Shown piece after piece: positions 8,905 through 17,585 of a stretch of 45,522 nt of DNA. The number at the start of each line of letters is the position of its first letter. Positions within the stretch are counted from its first letter, which is position 1. The stretch comes from Rhodanobacteraceae bacterium. Lineage in GTDB: Bacteria > Pseudomonadota > Gammaproteobacteria > Xanthomonadales > Rhodanobacteraceae. The notes beneath the pieces are model-generated. The model was not told the DNA's origin, searched no databases, and saw only the letters and a program-made list of their open reading frames with translations. The stretch spans positions 1 through 45,522 of the forward strand of contig JAICJG010000009.1 in the NCBI GenBank assembly GCA_025928585.1, read 5' to 3'. A program made the translations under genes and the position numbers.

Positions 8905-8940
8905 TAATTGCCTTGACAATTACAGCCTGAAAAGTATCAT
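8905..8940 (+). promoter_or_regulatory. Promoter with overlapping operator-like inverted repeat for the MarR/efflux genes
   Basis: A -35 box TTGACA (8913-8918) and a -10 box TATCAT (8935-8940) are separated by 16 bp. The inverted repeat TAATTG (8905-8910) and CAATTA (8917-8922) overlaps the -35, the expected place for MarR autorepression. Transcription would begin about 8946-8948, essentially at the proposed ATG. Confidence 0.6.
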
Positions 8941-8947
8941 CCTCGGC

Positions 8948-9418
8948 ATGAATCAAGCCGCGGTCCCGCGTGACTCCGCATTCCAGTTGTGCCGCCTTAT
9001 CGGGCGCCTGCGGGCGGAATTCGTCCACGCGGTCGAACAGGAGATGGCGCGCCAGCGCGTCGAGCTCAATTTTACCCAGTTTGTCGCGCTCAAGCTGCTC
9101 GGGCAGGAGGAGCCGATGACGCCAGTCGAGCTCGCCCGGGCGCTGCATTACAACCCGGGCGCGCTGACCCGCCTGCTCGACAAGCTCGAAGAGCGCGGTT
9201 ACCTGCGGCGGGTGCCCGACGCGGTCGACCGGCGGGCCCTGCGGCTCGAGCTGACGGCCCAGGGGAAATCGCTCCGCAAGCGCGTGATCGGTTACTGCGA
9301 TGCGGTGGCCGAGCGGTTCTTCTCGTGCGTCGCGCCGCGCGAACGCGAGCGGTTGCACGGCACCCTCGCGCAGGTGCTGGAGCACGTCCAGTCCGGCCGC
9401 GCGTTCGCGCAGGATTGA
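8948..9418 (+). CDS. MarR-family transcriptional regulator of the efflux operon
   Basis: A 156-residue winged-helix protein in the MarR family. The recognition region reads MTPVELARALHYNPGALTRLLDKLEERGYLRR, followed by the wing PDAVDRRALRLELTAQGK, with dimerisation helices at both ends. MarR proteins repress neighbouring genes and release DNA on binding phenolic or hydrophobic compounds. The gene is first in line with an outer-membrane factor, an EmrA-like adaptor and an EmrB-like pump, the usual EmrR-type context. The start at 8948 has no Shine-Dalgarno sequence and coincides with the predicted transcription start, so the message may be leaderless. An upstream in-frame extension is open but has no family resemblance. 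Confidence 0.9.
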   Translation: MNQAAVPRDSAFQLCRLIGRLRAEFVHAVEQEMARQRVELNFTQFVALKLLGQEEPMTPVELARALHYNPGALTRLLDKLEERGYLRRVPDAVDRRALRLELTAQGKSLRKRVIGYCDAVAERFFSCVAPRERERLHGTLAQVLEHVQSGRAFAQD

Positions 9419-9463
9419 AGCGCGGGCGGCGAACCCAATCTTTGCCACTTTCCGGCTCAAGCC

Positions 9464-10954
9464 ATGACATTCCCGGTTTTCCGACAACGCAGCGGACTCG
9501 CTGTTTTCCTGATTGCCGGTGCCCTTGGCGGCTGCGCCAGCACCGGCGGCCTGCATCCGGAGGCGGCGGCGACGGCGCCGCAGGACCTGCATGCCGAACG
9601 CAGCCTTGCCGGCGTCAAACTCGATGCCGCTGCCTGGCCTGACGAGGACTGGTGGAAGGCCATCGGCGATCCGCAGCTCGACCAGCTAGTCGACGAGGCA
9701 CTGGCAGGCAATCCCGCAATGACGCTCGCCGATGCGCGCGTGCGGGCCGCGCTGGCCGCCGCCGATGCCGCCGATGCGTCCCGCAAGCCGACCCTGAACG
9801 GTGGCGCCAGCATCTCCGGTGCGCGGGTGCCGCCGATCCTGCCGCCGATCGCCAACGGTCATTTCGGCGTCATCAAGTACGGTTACCTCAGCTTCAAGTG
9901 GGACCTCGACCTGTGGGGCGGCAAGCGCGCCGCATGGGAGGCCGCGGTCGGCCAGGCGCGCGCGGACGAGGTCGACAGTCGGGCGGCACGTCTGAAGCTG
10001 TCGGCCGACGTGGTGCAGGCGTACTTCAACCTGGCGGGTGCCTACGCGCAGCGCGATCTCGCGAAGGACGAGTTGCAGCGTGCGCAGGATTTCCTCGAAC
10101 TGACAAAGAAGCGCGTCGCCAGCGGCGTCGACAGCCGCTTCCAGCTGGCGCGGATCGATGGCGAGACCGCCGCCGCGCGGGCGCAGCTCGAAGCGGCCGA
10201 CAATACGGTGCACACCGGCGGGTTGGTGCTTGCTGCGCTGCTCGGCGCGGGTCCGGACCGGGCATTGTCCATCCAGCGCCCGGAACTGCCGGCGGTACCG
10301 GCGCTCGCACTGCCGAGCGATCTTCCCGCCGAACTCCTGGGGCGGCGGCCGGACGTGGTGGCAGCGCGTTGGCGGGTTGAGGCGTCGACGAAGGACATCG
10401 AGGCGGCCAGGGCCCGGTTCCTGCCGAACCTCGGGATCAGCTCGCTGGCCGGCCTGATCGCGCCCTCGGCGATGAACCTGTTCTCGCTGCGCAACCGCTT
10501 CTACACGATCGCGCCGGCCGTGAGCCTGCCGATTTTCGAAGGCGGCGCACTGCGCGCCAATCTTGCCGGCAAGGACGCTGCCCACGACATCGCCGTCGCG
10601 CAATACAACCAGACCCTCGTGCACGCGATCAACCAGGTCGCCGCGCAGGTCGACGACTTGCGTTCGCTGGGCGTGCAGGTCGCGGATGCCGAAACCGCGC
10701 GCCGCAGCGCCGATGCCGCCTACAAGCTCGCGATGCAGCGCTATCGCGCCGGCGTCGGCAACTACCTGGAGGCGCTCAGCGTGCGTCAGGAACTGATCGT
10801 CGCCGAACGGCGACTCGCAACCCTGCAGACGCGCCACAGCGATGCATGGGCGATGCTCAACGAGGCACTCGGCGGCGGATTCCAGCCGGCGGGGGATGGC
10901 CCCTCGCTGGCCGCCAGGCCCGCCACCCGAACCGAACCCAAGGCACATCGATGA
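9464..10954 (+). CDS. Outer-membrane efflux lipoprotein, NodT/OprM family
   Basis: A 496-residue protein. The N-terminus MTFPVFRQRSGLAVFLIAG ends in the lipobox LGGC, with Cys24 as the predicted lipidated residue. Two outer-membrane-efflux repeats follow, with the family's DEDWWKAIGDPQLDQLV near 60, the beta-strand stretch YGYLSFKWDLDLWGGKRAA near 145-165, and the long helix with AQYNQTLVHAINQVAAQVDDL near 385. It should form the trimeric TolC-like exit duct of the pump encoded by the next two genes. It overlaps the adaptor gene by four bases (ATGA at 10951-10954). Length and motifs are normal for the family. Confidence 0.92.
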   Translation: MTFPVFRQRSGLAVFLIAGALGGCASTGGLHPEAAATAPQDLHAERSLAGVKLDAAAWPDEDWWKAIGDPQLDQLVDEALAGNPAMTLADARVRAALAAADAADASRKPTLNGGASISGARVPPILPPIANGHFGVIKYGYLSFKWDLDLWGGKRAAWEAAVGQARADEVDSRAARLKLSADVVQAYFNLAGAYAQRDLAKDELQRAQDFLELTKKRVASGVDSRFQLARIDGETAAARAQLEAADNTVHTGGLVLAALLGAGPDRALSIQRPELPAVPALALPSDLPAELLGRRPDVVAARWRVEASTKDIEAARARFLPNLGISSLAGLIAPSAMNLFSLRNRFYTIAPAVSLPIFEGGALRANLAGKDAAHDIAVAQYNQTLVHAINQVAAQVDDLRSLGVQVADAETARRSADAAYKLAMQRYRAGVGNYLEALSVRQELIVAERRLATLQTRHSDAWAMLNEALGGGFQPAGDGPSLAARPATRTEPKAHR

Positions 10955-12159
10955 CTTCCCCGATCAATCCGAATCCGGTTACCGAAGAAGACGCCGCCAC
11001 CCGGCAGAAGGCCGGGCGCCAGCGCAAGCGCCGCTGGCTGTTGCGCGGCCTGGTGGTCGTAATCGTCATCGTCGCGATCATCTGGGCCATCTACCACTTC
11101 ACGGTCGGGCGCTGGTACGAAAGCACCGATGACGCGTACGTCGACGGCAACGTGGTGCAGATTACCCCGCAGGTGCCGGGCACCGTGATCAGCATCGGCG
11201 CCGAGGACAACGATTACGTCCGCCAGGGACAGACCCTGGTGAAACTTGACCCCGCCAGCGCGGACGTGGCGCTGTCCGAGGCGGAAGCTTCCCTGGCGCA
11301 GGCCGTGCGCAAGGTGCGTGGCCTGTACAGCACGGTGCACAGTTCCAGGGCCGATGTCGCCGCGCGCGAAGCTGCGGTCAAGCAGGCGCGCGCCGACTAC
11401 CAGCGCCGCAAGGGTCTGGCGGCTTCGGGCGCGATTTCCGCCGAGGAACTCGCGCACGCGCGCGACGCGCTGACCACCGCGGAAAGCGCGCTGGCGGCTG
11501 CCCAGGCGCAACTCGCGACCACCAGCGCGCTGGTGTCGGATACCCAGATCGCTTCACACCCCGACGTGAAGGCCGCGGCGGCGAAGGTGCGCGCGGCGTG
11601 GCTCAACGACCGGCGCACGACGATCGTCGCGCCGGTGTCGGGTTACGTCGCCAAGCGCACCGTGCAGGTCGGTCAACGGGTGGAACCCGGAACGCCGCTG
11701 ATGGCGGTGGTGCCGTTGCATCAGGTGTGGGTCGACGCGAATTTCAAGGAAACCCAGTTGCAGGACATGCGGATCGGCCAGCCGGTGACGTTGACCTCGG
11801 ACATCTACGGGGGCGGCGTGACCTACCACGGCCATGTCGCCGGACTCGGCATCGGGACCGGCAGCGCGTTCTCGCTGTTGCCGGCGCAGAATGCATCCGG
11901 TAACTGGATCAAGATCGTGCAGCGTCTTCCGGTGCGGATCACGCTCGACCAGAAGGAACTCGACAAGCACCCGTTGCGGATCGGCCTGTCGATGAGCGCC
12001 GAGGTGAACCTCCACGACCAGTCCGGCCCGATGCTGTCGCAGCAGTCGCCGCAACACCCGGTATTCAGCACCGACGTGTACGCGAACGACACCGCCAAGG
12101 CCGACGCGTTGATTACCAGGATCATCCACGCCAACAGCGGCAAGGTGGAGCGGCATTGA
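10951..12159 (+). CDS. EmrA-like membrane fusion protein (HlyD family)
   Basis: A 402-residue periplasmic adaptor. It has a basic cytoplasmic tail (KAGRQRKRRW), one membrane segment at about 31-52 (GLVVVIVIVAIIWAIYH), then YESTDDAYVDGNVVQITPQVPG at the start of the lipoyl half-motif. An Ala-rich coiled-coil hairpin occupies about 100-200, and the second lipoyl/beta-barrel part contains TIVAPVSGYVAKRTVQVGQRV and WVDANFKETQL. This is the EmrA arrangement. It links the inner-membrane transporter to the outer-membrane factor. The start overlaps the stop of the preceding gene (ATGA), which fixes it. There is a 182-bp gap before the transporter gene. Confidence 0.93.
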   Translation: MTSPINPNPVTEEDAATRQKAGRQRKRRWLLRGLVVVIVIVAIIWAIYHFTVGRWYESTDDAYVDGNVVQITPQVPGTVISIGAEDNDYVRQGQTLVKLDPASADVALSEAEASLAQAVRKVRGLYSTVHSSRADVAAREAAVKQARADYQRRKGLAASGAISAEELAHARDALTTAESALAAAQAQLATTSALVSDTQIASHPDVKAAAAKVRAAWLNDRRTTIVAPVSGYVAKRTVQVGQRVEPGTPLMAVVPLHQVWVDANFKETQLQDMRIGQPVTLTSDIYGGGVTYHGHVAGLGIGTGSAFSLLPAQNASGNWIKIVQRLPVRITLDQKELDKHPLRIGLSMSAEVNLHDQSGPMLSQQSPQHPVFSTDVYANDTAKADALITRIIHANSGKVERH

Positions 12160-12341
12160 TTTGCGATCGTCCAATGACCCCGGCTTCGGGCTCGATGGGC
12201 GTTGGCAGCCCGGAGGCAGGCGCCCAGAGCCGGAATCCGGGAATGTCACCCCGGATTGTTCCATCGGATGGGCTTCGAAGCCATCACGGCAATGGCCTGA
12301 CTTTTTGCGACAGCCGCTCCGTCTGACACCAGAAGGTATCC

Positions 12342-13895
12342 ATGGCATCCAGCGCCACCACGACGGCCGGCAATTTCGGCGAGTTTCGTCCTTCCAGCCT
12401 CCCGCTCGCGACCATCGGACTGTCGCTGGCGACGTTCATGCAGGTGCTGGACATCACGATCGCCAATGTGTCGTTGCCGACCATCGCCGGCAACCTCGGC
12501 GCGAGCCTGACGCAATCGACCTGGGTCATCACCTCGTTCGCGGTTTCGAACGCGATCGCGCTGCCGCTGACCGGATTCCTGTCGCGGCGCTTCGGCGAGG
12601 TGAAGCTGTTCGTGTGGGCGACCGCGCTGTTCTCGCTGTGCTCGCTGCTGTGCGGGCTTGCGACCAGCATGGACATGCTGGTGTTGTTCCGGATCTTGCA
12701 GGGCGCGGTTGCAGGTCCGATGTACCCGATCACCCAAAGCCTCCTGGTTTCGATCTACCCGCGCGAGAAGCGCGGCATGGCGCTGGCGATCCTCGGCATG
12801 GTCACGGTCGTCGCGCCGATCGCGGGGCCGGTGCTCGGCGGCTGGATCACCGAGACCTACTCGTGGGAATGGATCTTCTTCATCAACGTGCCGATCGGGA
12901 TATTCGCGAGCTCGGTGGTCGCGGCCCAGCTCGGCAAGCGGGTGGAACAGTTGCGCAAGGCGCGGGTCGACTGGGTCGGGCTCGTGACCCTGGTGCTCGG
13001 GGTCGGCTCGCTGCAGGTTCTGCTCGACAAGGGCAACGAGCTCGACTGGTTCCATTCGACCTTCATCGTGTCGCTCGCGATCATCTCCGCCATCTCTCTG
13101 GTGGTTTTCCTGGTCTGGGAACTGACCGACGAGGAACCGATCGTGGACCTGCGGTTGTTCCGGCACCGCAACTTCGCGGCCGGCACCCTGGCGCTGGTGC
13201 TCGCCTACGCGGCGTTCTTCTCCATCGGCCTGCTGGTGCCGCTGTGGCTGCAGAACACCCTCGGCTACACCTCGATCTGGGCGGGCCTCGCCACCGCGCC
13301 GATCGGCGTGATCCCGGTGCTGCTGACCTTCTGGGTGGGCAAGTACGCCACCCGCTTCGACCTGCGCTGGCTGACCGCGTTCGCGTTCATCGTGATGGGC
13401 GTCACCTGCTTCATGCGCGGGCGCTTCAACGTTGATGTCGACTTCTACCACGTCGCGCTGGCGCAACTGATCCAGGGGCTCGGCGTCGCGCTGTTCTTCA
13501 TGCCGATCCTGACCATCCTGCTGTCGGACCTCGAAGGTCCGGAAGTGGCCGAGGGCTCGGGACTCGCGACGTTCCTCCGCGCCGTCGGCGGCAGTTTCTC
13601 GGCCTCGATCACCACCTACATCTGGACCCGCGGCGGCGTGGTGAACCACGCCAACCTCGGCGAGCACATCAGCCTGTACGAATCCCGGGTCCGCAACGCG
13701 GTGGCCGCAACCGGCGGACACCTGCAGACCTATGCCGCGGAAATGAACCGGATGATTACCCAGCAGGCCATGCAGATCTCGTTCAACCATCTGTTCGATG
13801 CGCTGGGATTCATCTTCCTCGGACTCGTTGCCGTGGTGTGGCTGGCCAAGCCGCCGTTCATCAAGCGCGGCGGTCCGGCGGCTGGCGGGCACTGA
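12342..13895 (+). CDS. EmrB-like multidrug transporter (MFS, DHA2 family, 14 TM)
   Basis: A 517-residue transporter with about 14 hydrophobic helices. The DHA2 signature is visible as FMQVLDITIANVSLPTIAG in the first helix, STWVITSFAVSNAI in the second, and the A-loop and motif C regions RILQGAVAGPM and VTVVAPIAGPVLGGWI. Such pumps export hydrophobic compounds using the proton gradient, together with an EmrA adaptor and a TolC-like duct. A Shine-Dalgarno-like AGAAGG lies 5-6 nt before the ATG. The 182 bp between adaptor and transporter contain no gene I can recognise. Downstream, no T-rich terminator was seen. The substrate range cannot be read from sequence. Confidence 0.93.
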   Translation: MASSATTTAGNFGEFRPSSLPLATIGLSLATFMQVLDITIANVSLPTIAGNLGASLTQSTWVITSFAVSNAIALPLTGFLSRRFGEVKLFVWATALFSLCSLLCGLATSMDMLVLFRILQGAVAGPMYPITQSLLVSIYPREKRGMALAILGMVTVVAPIAGPVLGGWITETYSWEWIFFINVPIGIFASSVVAAQLGKRVEQLRKARVDWVGLVTLVLGVGSLQVLLDKGNELDWFHSTFIVSLAIISAISLVVFLVWELTDEEPIVDLRLFRHRNFAAGTLALVLAYAAFFSIGLLVPLWLQNTLGYTSIWAGLATAPIGVIPVLLTFWVGKYATRFDLRWLTAFAFIVMGVTCFMRGRFNVDVDFYHVALAQLIQGLGVALFFMPILTILLSDLEGPEVAEGSGLATFLRAVGGSFSASITTYIWTRGGVVNHANLGEHISLYESRVRNAVAATGGHLQTYAAEMNRMITQQAMQISFNHLFDALGFIFLGLVAVVWLAKPPFIKRGGPAAGGH

Positions 13896-14138
13896 CGGAT
13901 CGCGGCCGGAATCCGCCCCGTCTGGAGATGCCACACGCTCGAGAATGCAGTCCCGCGCAAGCCGGGACGGCGGCGGCCGAGTTGCCGGTTGTGGGCGCAC
14001 GTCTCACGTACCGATCGGGCGCCTCGCATGGAGCGTGACGGGACATTGGCGATGGCGCGCCGACGTTCGCGCGCCGGCGGGCCCGTGGACCCACGATCGC
14101 ACGCAGCGGGCATGCGCAGCCACGTTCATCCAGCCAAA

Positions 14139-15818
14139 CTAGTGCGCTTGCCGGGAGACCAGGCGCGTGATCTCGGCTGACAATTGCTGCTGGGTAAATG
14201 GCTTGGCAATCCGTGGAAGTTCGATGGGCTGCACGCCCTTCAGCTCGGCGTATCCCGTCGCCAGCAGGATCGGCAGCTTCGGATGCTGCTTGCGCAGGGC
14301 GACGGCGAGATCCATGCCGGTCATGCCCGGCATGGCGTAATCGGTAACCACGATGTCGGGGGCAAGGCCATCCTGCATCATGACCAGCGCCTCCTGGCCG
14401 GAGTGCGCCTCGGCGACCCGATGGCCCAGGTCTTCCAGCAGCGCAGCCGTGCTGTTGGCAATCAGCGCATCGTCGTCCACCAGCAGTACCGTGGCGGGCA
14501 CTGCCGCAGCTTCGATTGGCGCGGGCGGCGCCGCGGGCGCCGGTGCTCTCTCGACCGCAGGCAACCAGAGGTCCACACGCGTGCCCTGGCCCACGCTGCT
14601 GTGCAGCTGGAACCCGCCGCCGGATTGCTCGGCGAGCCCATGGACCATCGAAAGGCCCAATCCCGTGCCCTTGCCGGCGCCCTTGGTCGAGAAGAACGGC
14701 TCGATGGCGCGGGCCAGCGTGGCCGCATCCATTCCGATTCCCGTGTCCTGCACGGAAAGCCGCACGTATGCGCCGGGTTGCAGATCCGGTTGCTGCGCGG
14801 TCGCCATGCAGCGCTCCATCGCGATCGTCAGGGTGCCTCCGCCGGGCATGGCGTCGCGGGCATTGACGGCCAGGTTCAGCAGCGCCATTTCCAACTGGTT
14901 GGGATCGATGTTGACGCTGGGCAAGGGCCCTCCGGCACGGATTTCAACCTTGATCAGCGGTCCGACCGAGCGGTCGATCAGGTCCTGCATGTCCTGGACG
15001 AGGACCTGGATGTCGGTTGCGCGTGACTGCAACTCCTGCTTGCGGGCGAAGGCCAGCAGCCGCTGCGTCAGGGTGGCGCCCCGTCGCGCACCTTCCATCG
15101 CGCCATGCAGCAGCCTCGCCTGGCGCGGATCCTCGTTATTGATTTTTCTGGCCAGCAATTCCAGGTTGCCGATGACCGCCATGAGCAGGTTGTTGAAATC
15201 GTGTGCGACACCGCCCACGAGTTGCCCCATGGTTTCCAGTTTCTGCGCCTGCATCAGAGCCGCCTGCGCGCGTTCCCGGCGCCTGCTTTCCTCGCGCAGC
15301 TGTTCATTGGCCTGTTGCAGCGCCCGCGTGCGTTGCGCGACCAGACGCTCCAGGTTCTCAGCCGCGTGGCGCTGCGCCTCGAGATAGGTGCGGGTCTCGT
15401 ATTGCCGGGCTCGGCCGCGCTTGGCCGACAGCACCGCGGCCTGCAGCGAGATCGCCTGCATCGGCCGTTCGAGAAACGAGACGTTGCGCAGCTTGCTGAC
15501 GATCCGGCGGCGGAACTCGGTGAATTGCGGCCGGTCGTTCTGGGTGGTCATGATGATGAAGGGAAAATCCGACCAGGGGGGTTGGGCATCCACCCACGTG
15601 GTCAGTGGAGCCATGGATTCTCCGTACAGTGCCTCCTCGGCAACCAGCGCGAGGTCGCCGCCTCGGTCAAGATGCACGAGGAGCTCGTGGACGTTGCCGC
15701 AGACACGTGAATCGAGGCCGGCTTGTTCCACCAGCTTCGTGCAAGCGGCGGCGTCCCGGCCGATCGGCGCGAGGATAAGAACACCGGTTTCAGGCACGTC
15801 AGTTTGCCTGGCTGCCAT
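14139..15818 (-). CDS. Hybrid histidine kinase with degenerate N-terminal receiver, paired with KaiC homologue
   Basis: A 559-residue soluble protein without membrane segments. Residues 10-135 resemble a receiver domain, but the usual phospho-aspartate position reads ALVAEEAL, so it is probably a pseudo-receiver. A coiled coil follows (about 140-195). The kinase core has the H-box with His206 in VAHDFNNLL, the N-box LNLAVNARDAMP, G1 DTGIGM, F-box EPFFSTKG and G2 GKGTGLGLSMVHG. A C-terminal true receiver begins at 442 (VLLVDDD), with Asp493 in VTDYAMPG and Lys539. The start overlaps the 3' end of the kaiC-like gene by 20 bp, so the pair is translationally linked. Output by phosphotransfer to another protein is likely, since no DNA-binding domain is present. 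Confidence 0.9.
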   Translation of the reverse strand: MAARQTDVPETGVLILAPIGRDAAACTKLVEQAGLDSRVCGNVHELLVHLDRGGDLALVAEEALYGESMAPLTTWVDAQPPWSDFPFIIMTTQNDRPQFTEFRRRIVSKLRNVSFLERPMQAISLQAAVLSAKRGRARQYETRTYLEAQRHAAENLERLVAQRTRALQQANEQLREESRRRERAQAALMQAQKLETMGQLVGGVAHDFNNLLMAVIGNLELLARKINNEDPRQARLLHGAMEGARRGATLTQRLLAFARKQELQSRATDIQVLVQDMQDLIDRSVGPLIKVEIRAGGPLPSVNIDPNQLEMALLNLAVNARDAMPGGGTLTIAMERCMATAQQPDLQPGAYVRLSVQDTGIGMDAATLARAIEPFFSTKGAGKGTGLGLSMVHGLAEQSGGGFQLHSSVGQGTRVDLWLPAVERAPAPAAPPAPIEAAAVPATVLLVDDDALIANSTAALLEDLGHRVAEAHSGQEALVMMQDGLAPDIVVTDYAMPGMTGMDLAVALRKQHPKLPILLATGYAELKGVQPIELPRIAKPFTQQQLSAEITRLVSRQAH

Positions 15819-17325
15819 CTACCGGCAGCAACGGAGCCTTCTCGCCCGTGTAGAGGGGCGTCCCGGCAAGTATCCCGGTGAAACCGTTCAGCGGCGGGCC
15901 GACGCGGACCCCGCCGTAGCTCAGCCGGAATTCGCGGATCGCGTGTTCGTGTTCGCCGCTGCGCTTCTTCACGACCGAGAGCGCGCGGCGCACCGAGCCG
16001 TCGTATTCGAAGTAGCGCAGCATCAGCACGGCATCACTGAGATAGCTGATGTCCAGCGGCGTCTCCATGGGACCCACCAGCCCGTGCTGCGCGAGCACGA
16101 GTATCGTCAGTACGCCGAGTTGGCTGAGGTAACTTAGCAGCTCGTGCATTTGCAGGACGAGGAAGCGCTCGTCCGGCATCGAGTTGAGATAGCCATTCAG
16201 GCTGTCGATGATGATGATCCGCGCCTGGTCTTGTTCCACCGCCGCGCGGACCCGGTGCGCGAATTCCCCGGGCGACAATTCCGCGGGGTCGATCTGCTGG
16301 AGACTGATCCGACCCTTCTCCATCACCTCCTCGAGTGGCAGACCCAGCGCCTCGGCACGCGCCCTCATGGTGCCCTGGCCTTCATCGAAGGAGAACACTG
16401 CCGTGTTTTCGCCTCGCTGCGCCGCCGCGATCGCGTAAGTCATGGCAATGGATGACTTGCCCACGCCGGCCGCCCCGATCAGCAGCGCGTTGGTGCCCCG
16501 TTCCAGACCGCCGCCGAGGATCTGGTCCAGTTCGGCGTTGCCGCTGAGAACGAAATCACCCTCGAAATCCTTGTGGTGTTCTGCCGCCACCAGCCGAGGG
16601 TAGATCGCCAACCCGCCGCGTTCGATGGTGAAATCGTGAAAGCCGCCCTTGAAAGGGATTCCCCGCATCTTCACCACCCGGAGGCGCCGGCGTTCCGCGC
16701 CGTAGTCGATGGCCAACTGTTCGAGCAGCACCACCCCATGCGCGATGGAGTGGAGCTGCAGATCCTTCTCATGCGCGGTCAGGTCATCGAGCAGGATCAC
16801 GGTGCACTTGCGGCTCGAAAAGAAGTGCTTCAACGCAAGTACCTGGCGCCGATAGCGCAGGGGGCTCTGCGCCAGCAGCCGAAGTTCAGACAGGCTGTCG
16901 ATCACGACCCGCGCAGGATTGATCTCTTCGACCTTCGCGAAAATGAGCCGGCTGGTCTCCCCGAGTTCCATCTCGGCCGGCTGCAGGATCGTGAGTTCCT
17001 GGCTGGGATCGAGGGTGGTTTCCGGAGGGACCAGTTCGAAAACGGTGATTCCATGCAGGGACCATCCGTGCCGGTGGGCGACCAGCTCCAGTTCGCGCAT
17101 GGTTTCGGAAAGCGCGATGTAGAGCACGGATTCGCCCCGGCGCACGCCCTCGAGGAGGAATTGCAGCGCCAGGGTCGTCTTGCCCGTCCCGGGCCGTCCT
17201 TCATACAGGTACATGCGATGGGGATCGATCCCGCCGCCGAGGATTTCATCGAGTCCTGTGCTGCCGGTGGAAATCCTGGCTGGTTCGACGCCCTGGTTCG
17301 GCAGGTTATCGTCGTGCTCGCTCAT
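15799..17325 (-). CDS. KaiC-like double-domain ATPase
   Basis: A 508-residue protein with two RecA/KaiC domains. Domain I has the P-loop GRPGTGKT (43-50) and Walker B RVVIDSLSEL. Domain II has GAAGVGKS (284-291) and IIIIDSLNGYL. The catalytic acidic pair is Ser73-Glu74 in domain I and Asp314-Glu315 in domain II, where cyanobacterial KaiC has Glu-Glu in both. Around the phosphorylation loop, ETPLDISYLSD aligns with the KaiC segment holding Thr426, Ser431 and Thr432. Here these are Thr422, Ser427 and Tyr428. The start at 17325 follows GAAGGAA at a suitable distance. No kaiA or kaiB gene is nearby. The downstream partner is a hybrid kinase. A timing or stress-signalling role is inference; the ATPase fold is firm. 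Confidence 0.92.
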   Translation of the reverse strand: MSEHDDNLPNQGVEPARISTGSTGLDEILGGGIDPHRMYLYEGRPGTGKTTLALQFLLEGVRRGESVLYIALSETMRELELVAHRHGWSLHGITVFELVPPETTLDPSQELTILQPAEMELGETSRLIFAKVEEINPARVVIDSLSELRLLAQSPLRYRRQVLALKHFFSSRKCTVILLDDLTAHEKDLQLHSIAHGVVLLEQLAIDYGAERRRLRVVKMRGIPFKGGFHDFTIERGGLAIYPRLVAAEHHKDFEGDFVLSGNAELDQILGGGLERGTNALLIGAAGVGKSSIAMTYAIAAAQRGENTAVFSFDEGQGTMRARAEALGLPLEEVMEKGRISLQQIDPAELSPGEFAHRVRAAVEQDQARIIIIDSLNGYLNSMPDERFLVLQMHELLSYLSQLGVLTILVLAQHGLVGPMETPLDISYLSDAVLMLRYFEYDGSVRRALSVVKKRSGEHEHAIREFRLSYGGVRVGPPLNGFTGILAGTPLYTGEKAPLLPVDGSQAN

Positions 17326-17349
17326 TGTCGTTCCTTCGATTCGGAAGCC

Positions 17350-17363
17350 TGCTGGCGCCAGCA
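17350..17363. promoter_or_regulatory. Perfect 14-bp palindrome upstream of kaiC-like gene
   Basis: TGCTGGCGCCAGCA is a perfect palindrome 25 bp upstream of the kaiC-like ATG, in the expected 5' leader. It could be an operator or a hairpin in the leader RNA. No regulator is assigned. Confidence 0.35.
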
Positions 17364-17585
17364 ATGCGCAACGCGGAAGATTAGCATCACCGATTGTGTA
17401 GGATTCATCGACGCAGCGACGGATCGTACTGCAAGGGCCGGACGCGCACTCCCGCGCAGCCGGCAGCGGCGGACGCAGCATGCGACCGCCGGGAGCATGC
17501 TCGCGAATTCGATCACCGGCGGCTTGTGGCCGAAGGAAGCGGAGCGGCCGAGGCAGATCGGGTTCGGCCGACGTCCTGGGCGCCT

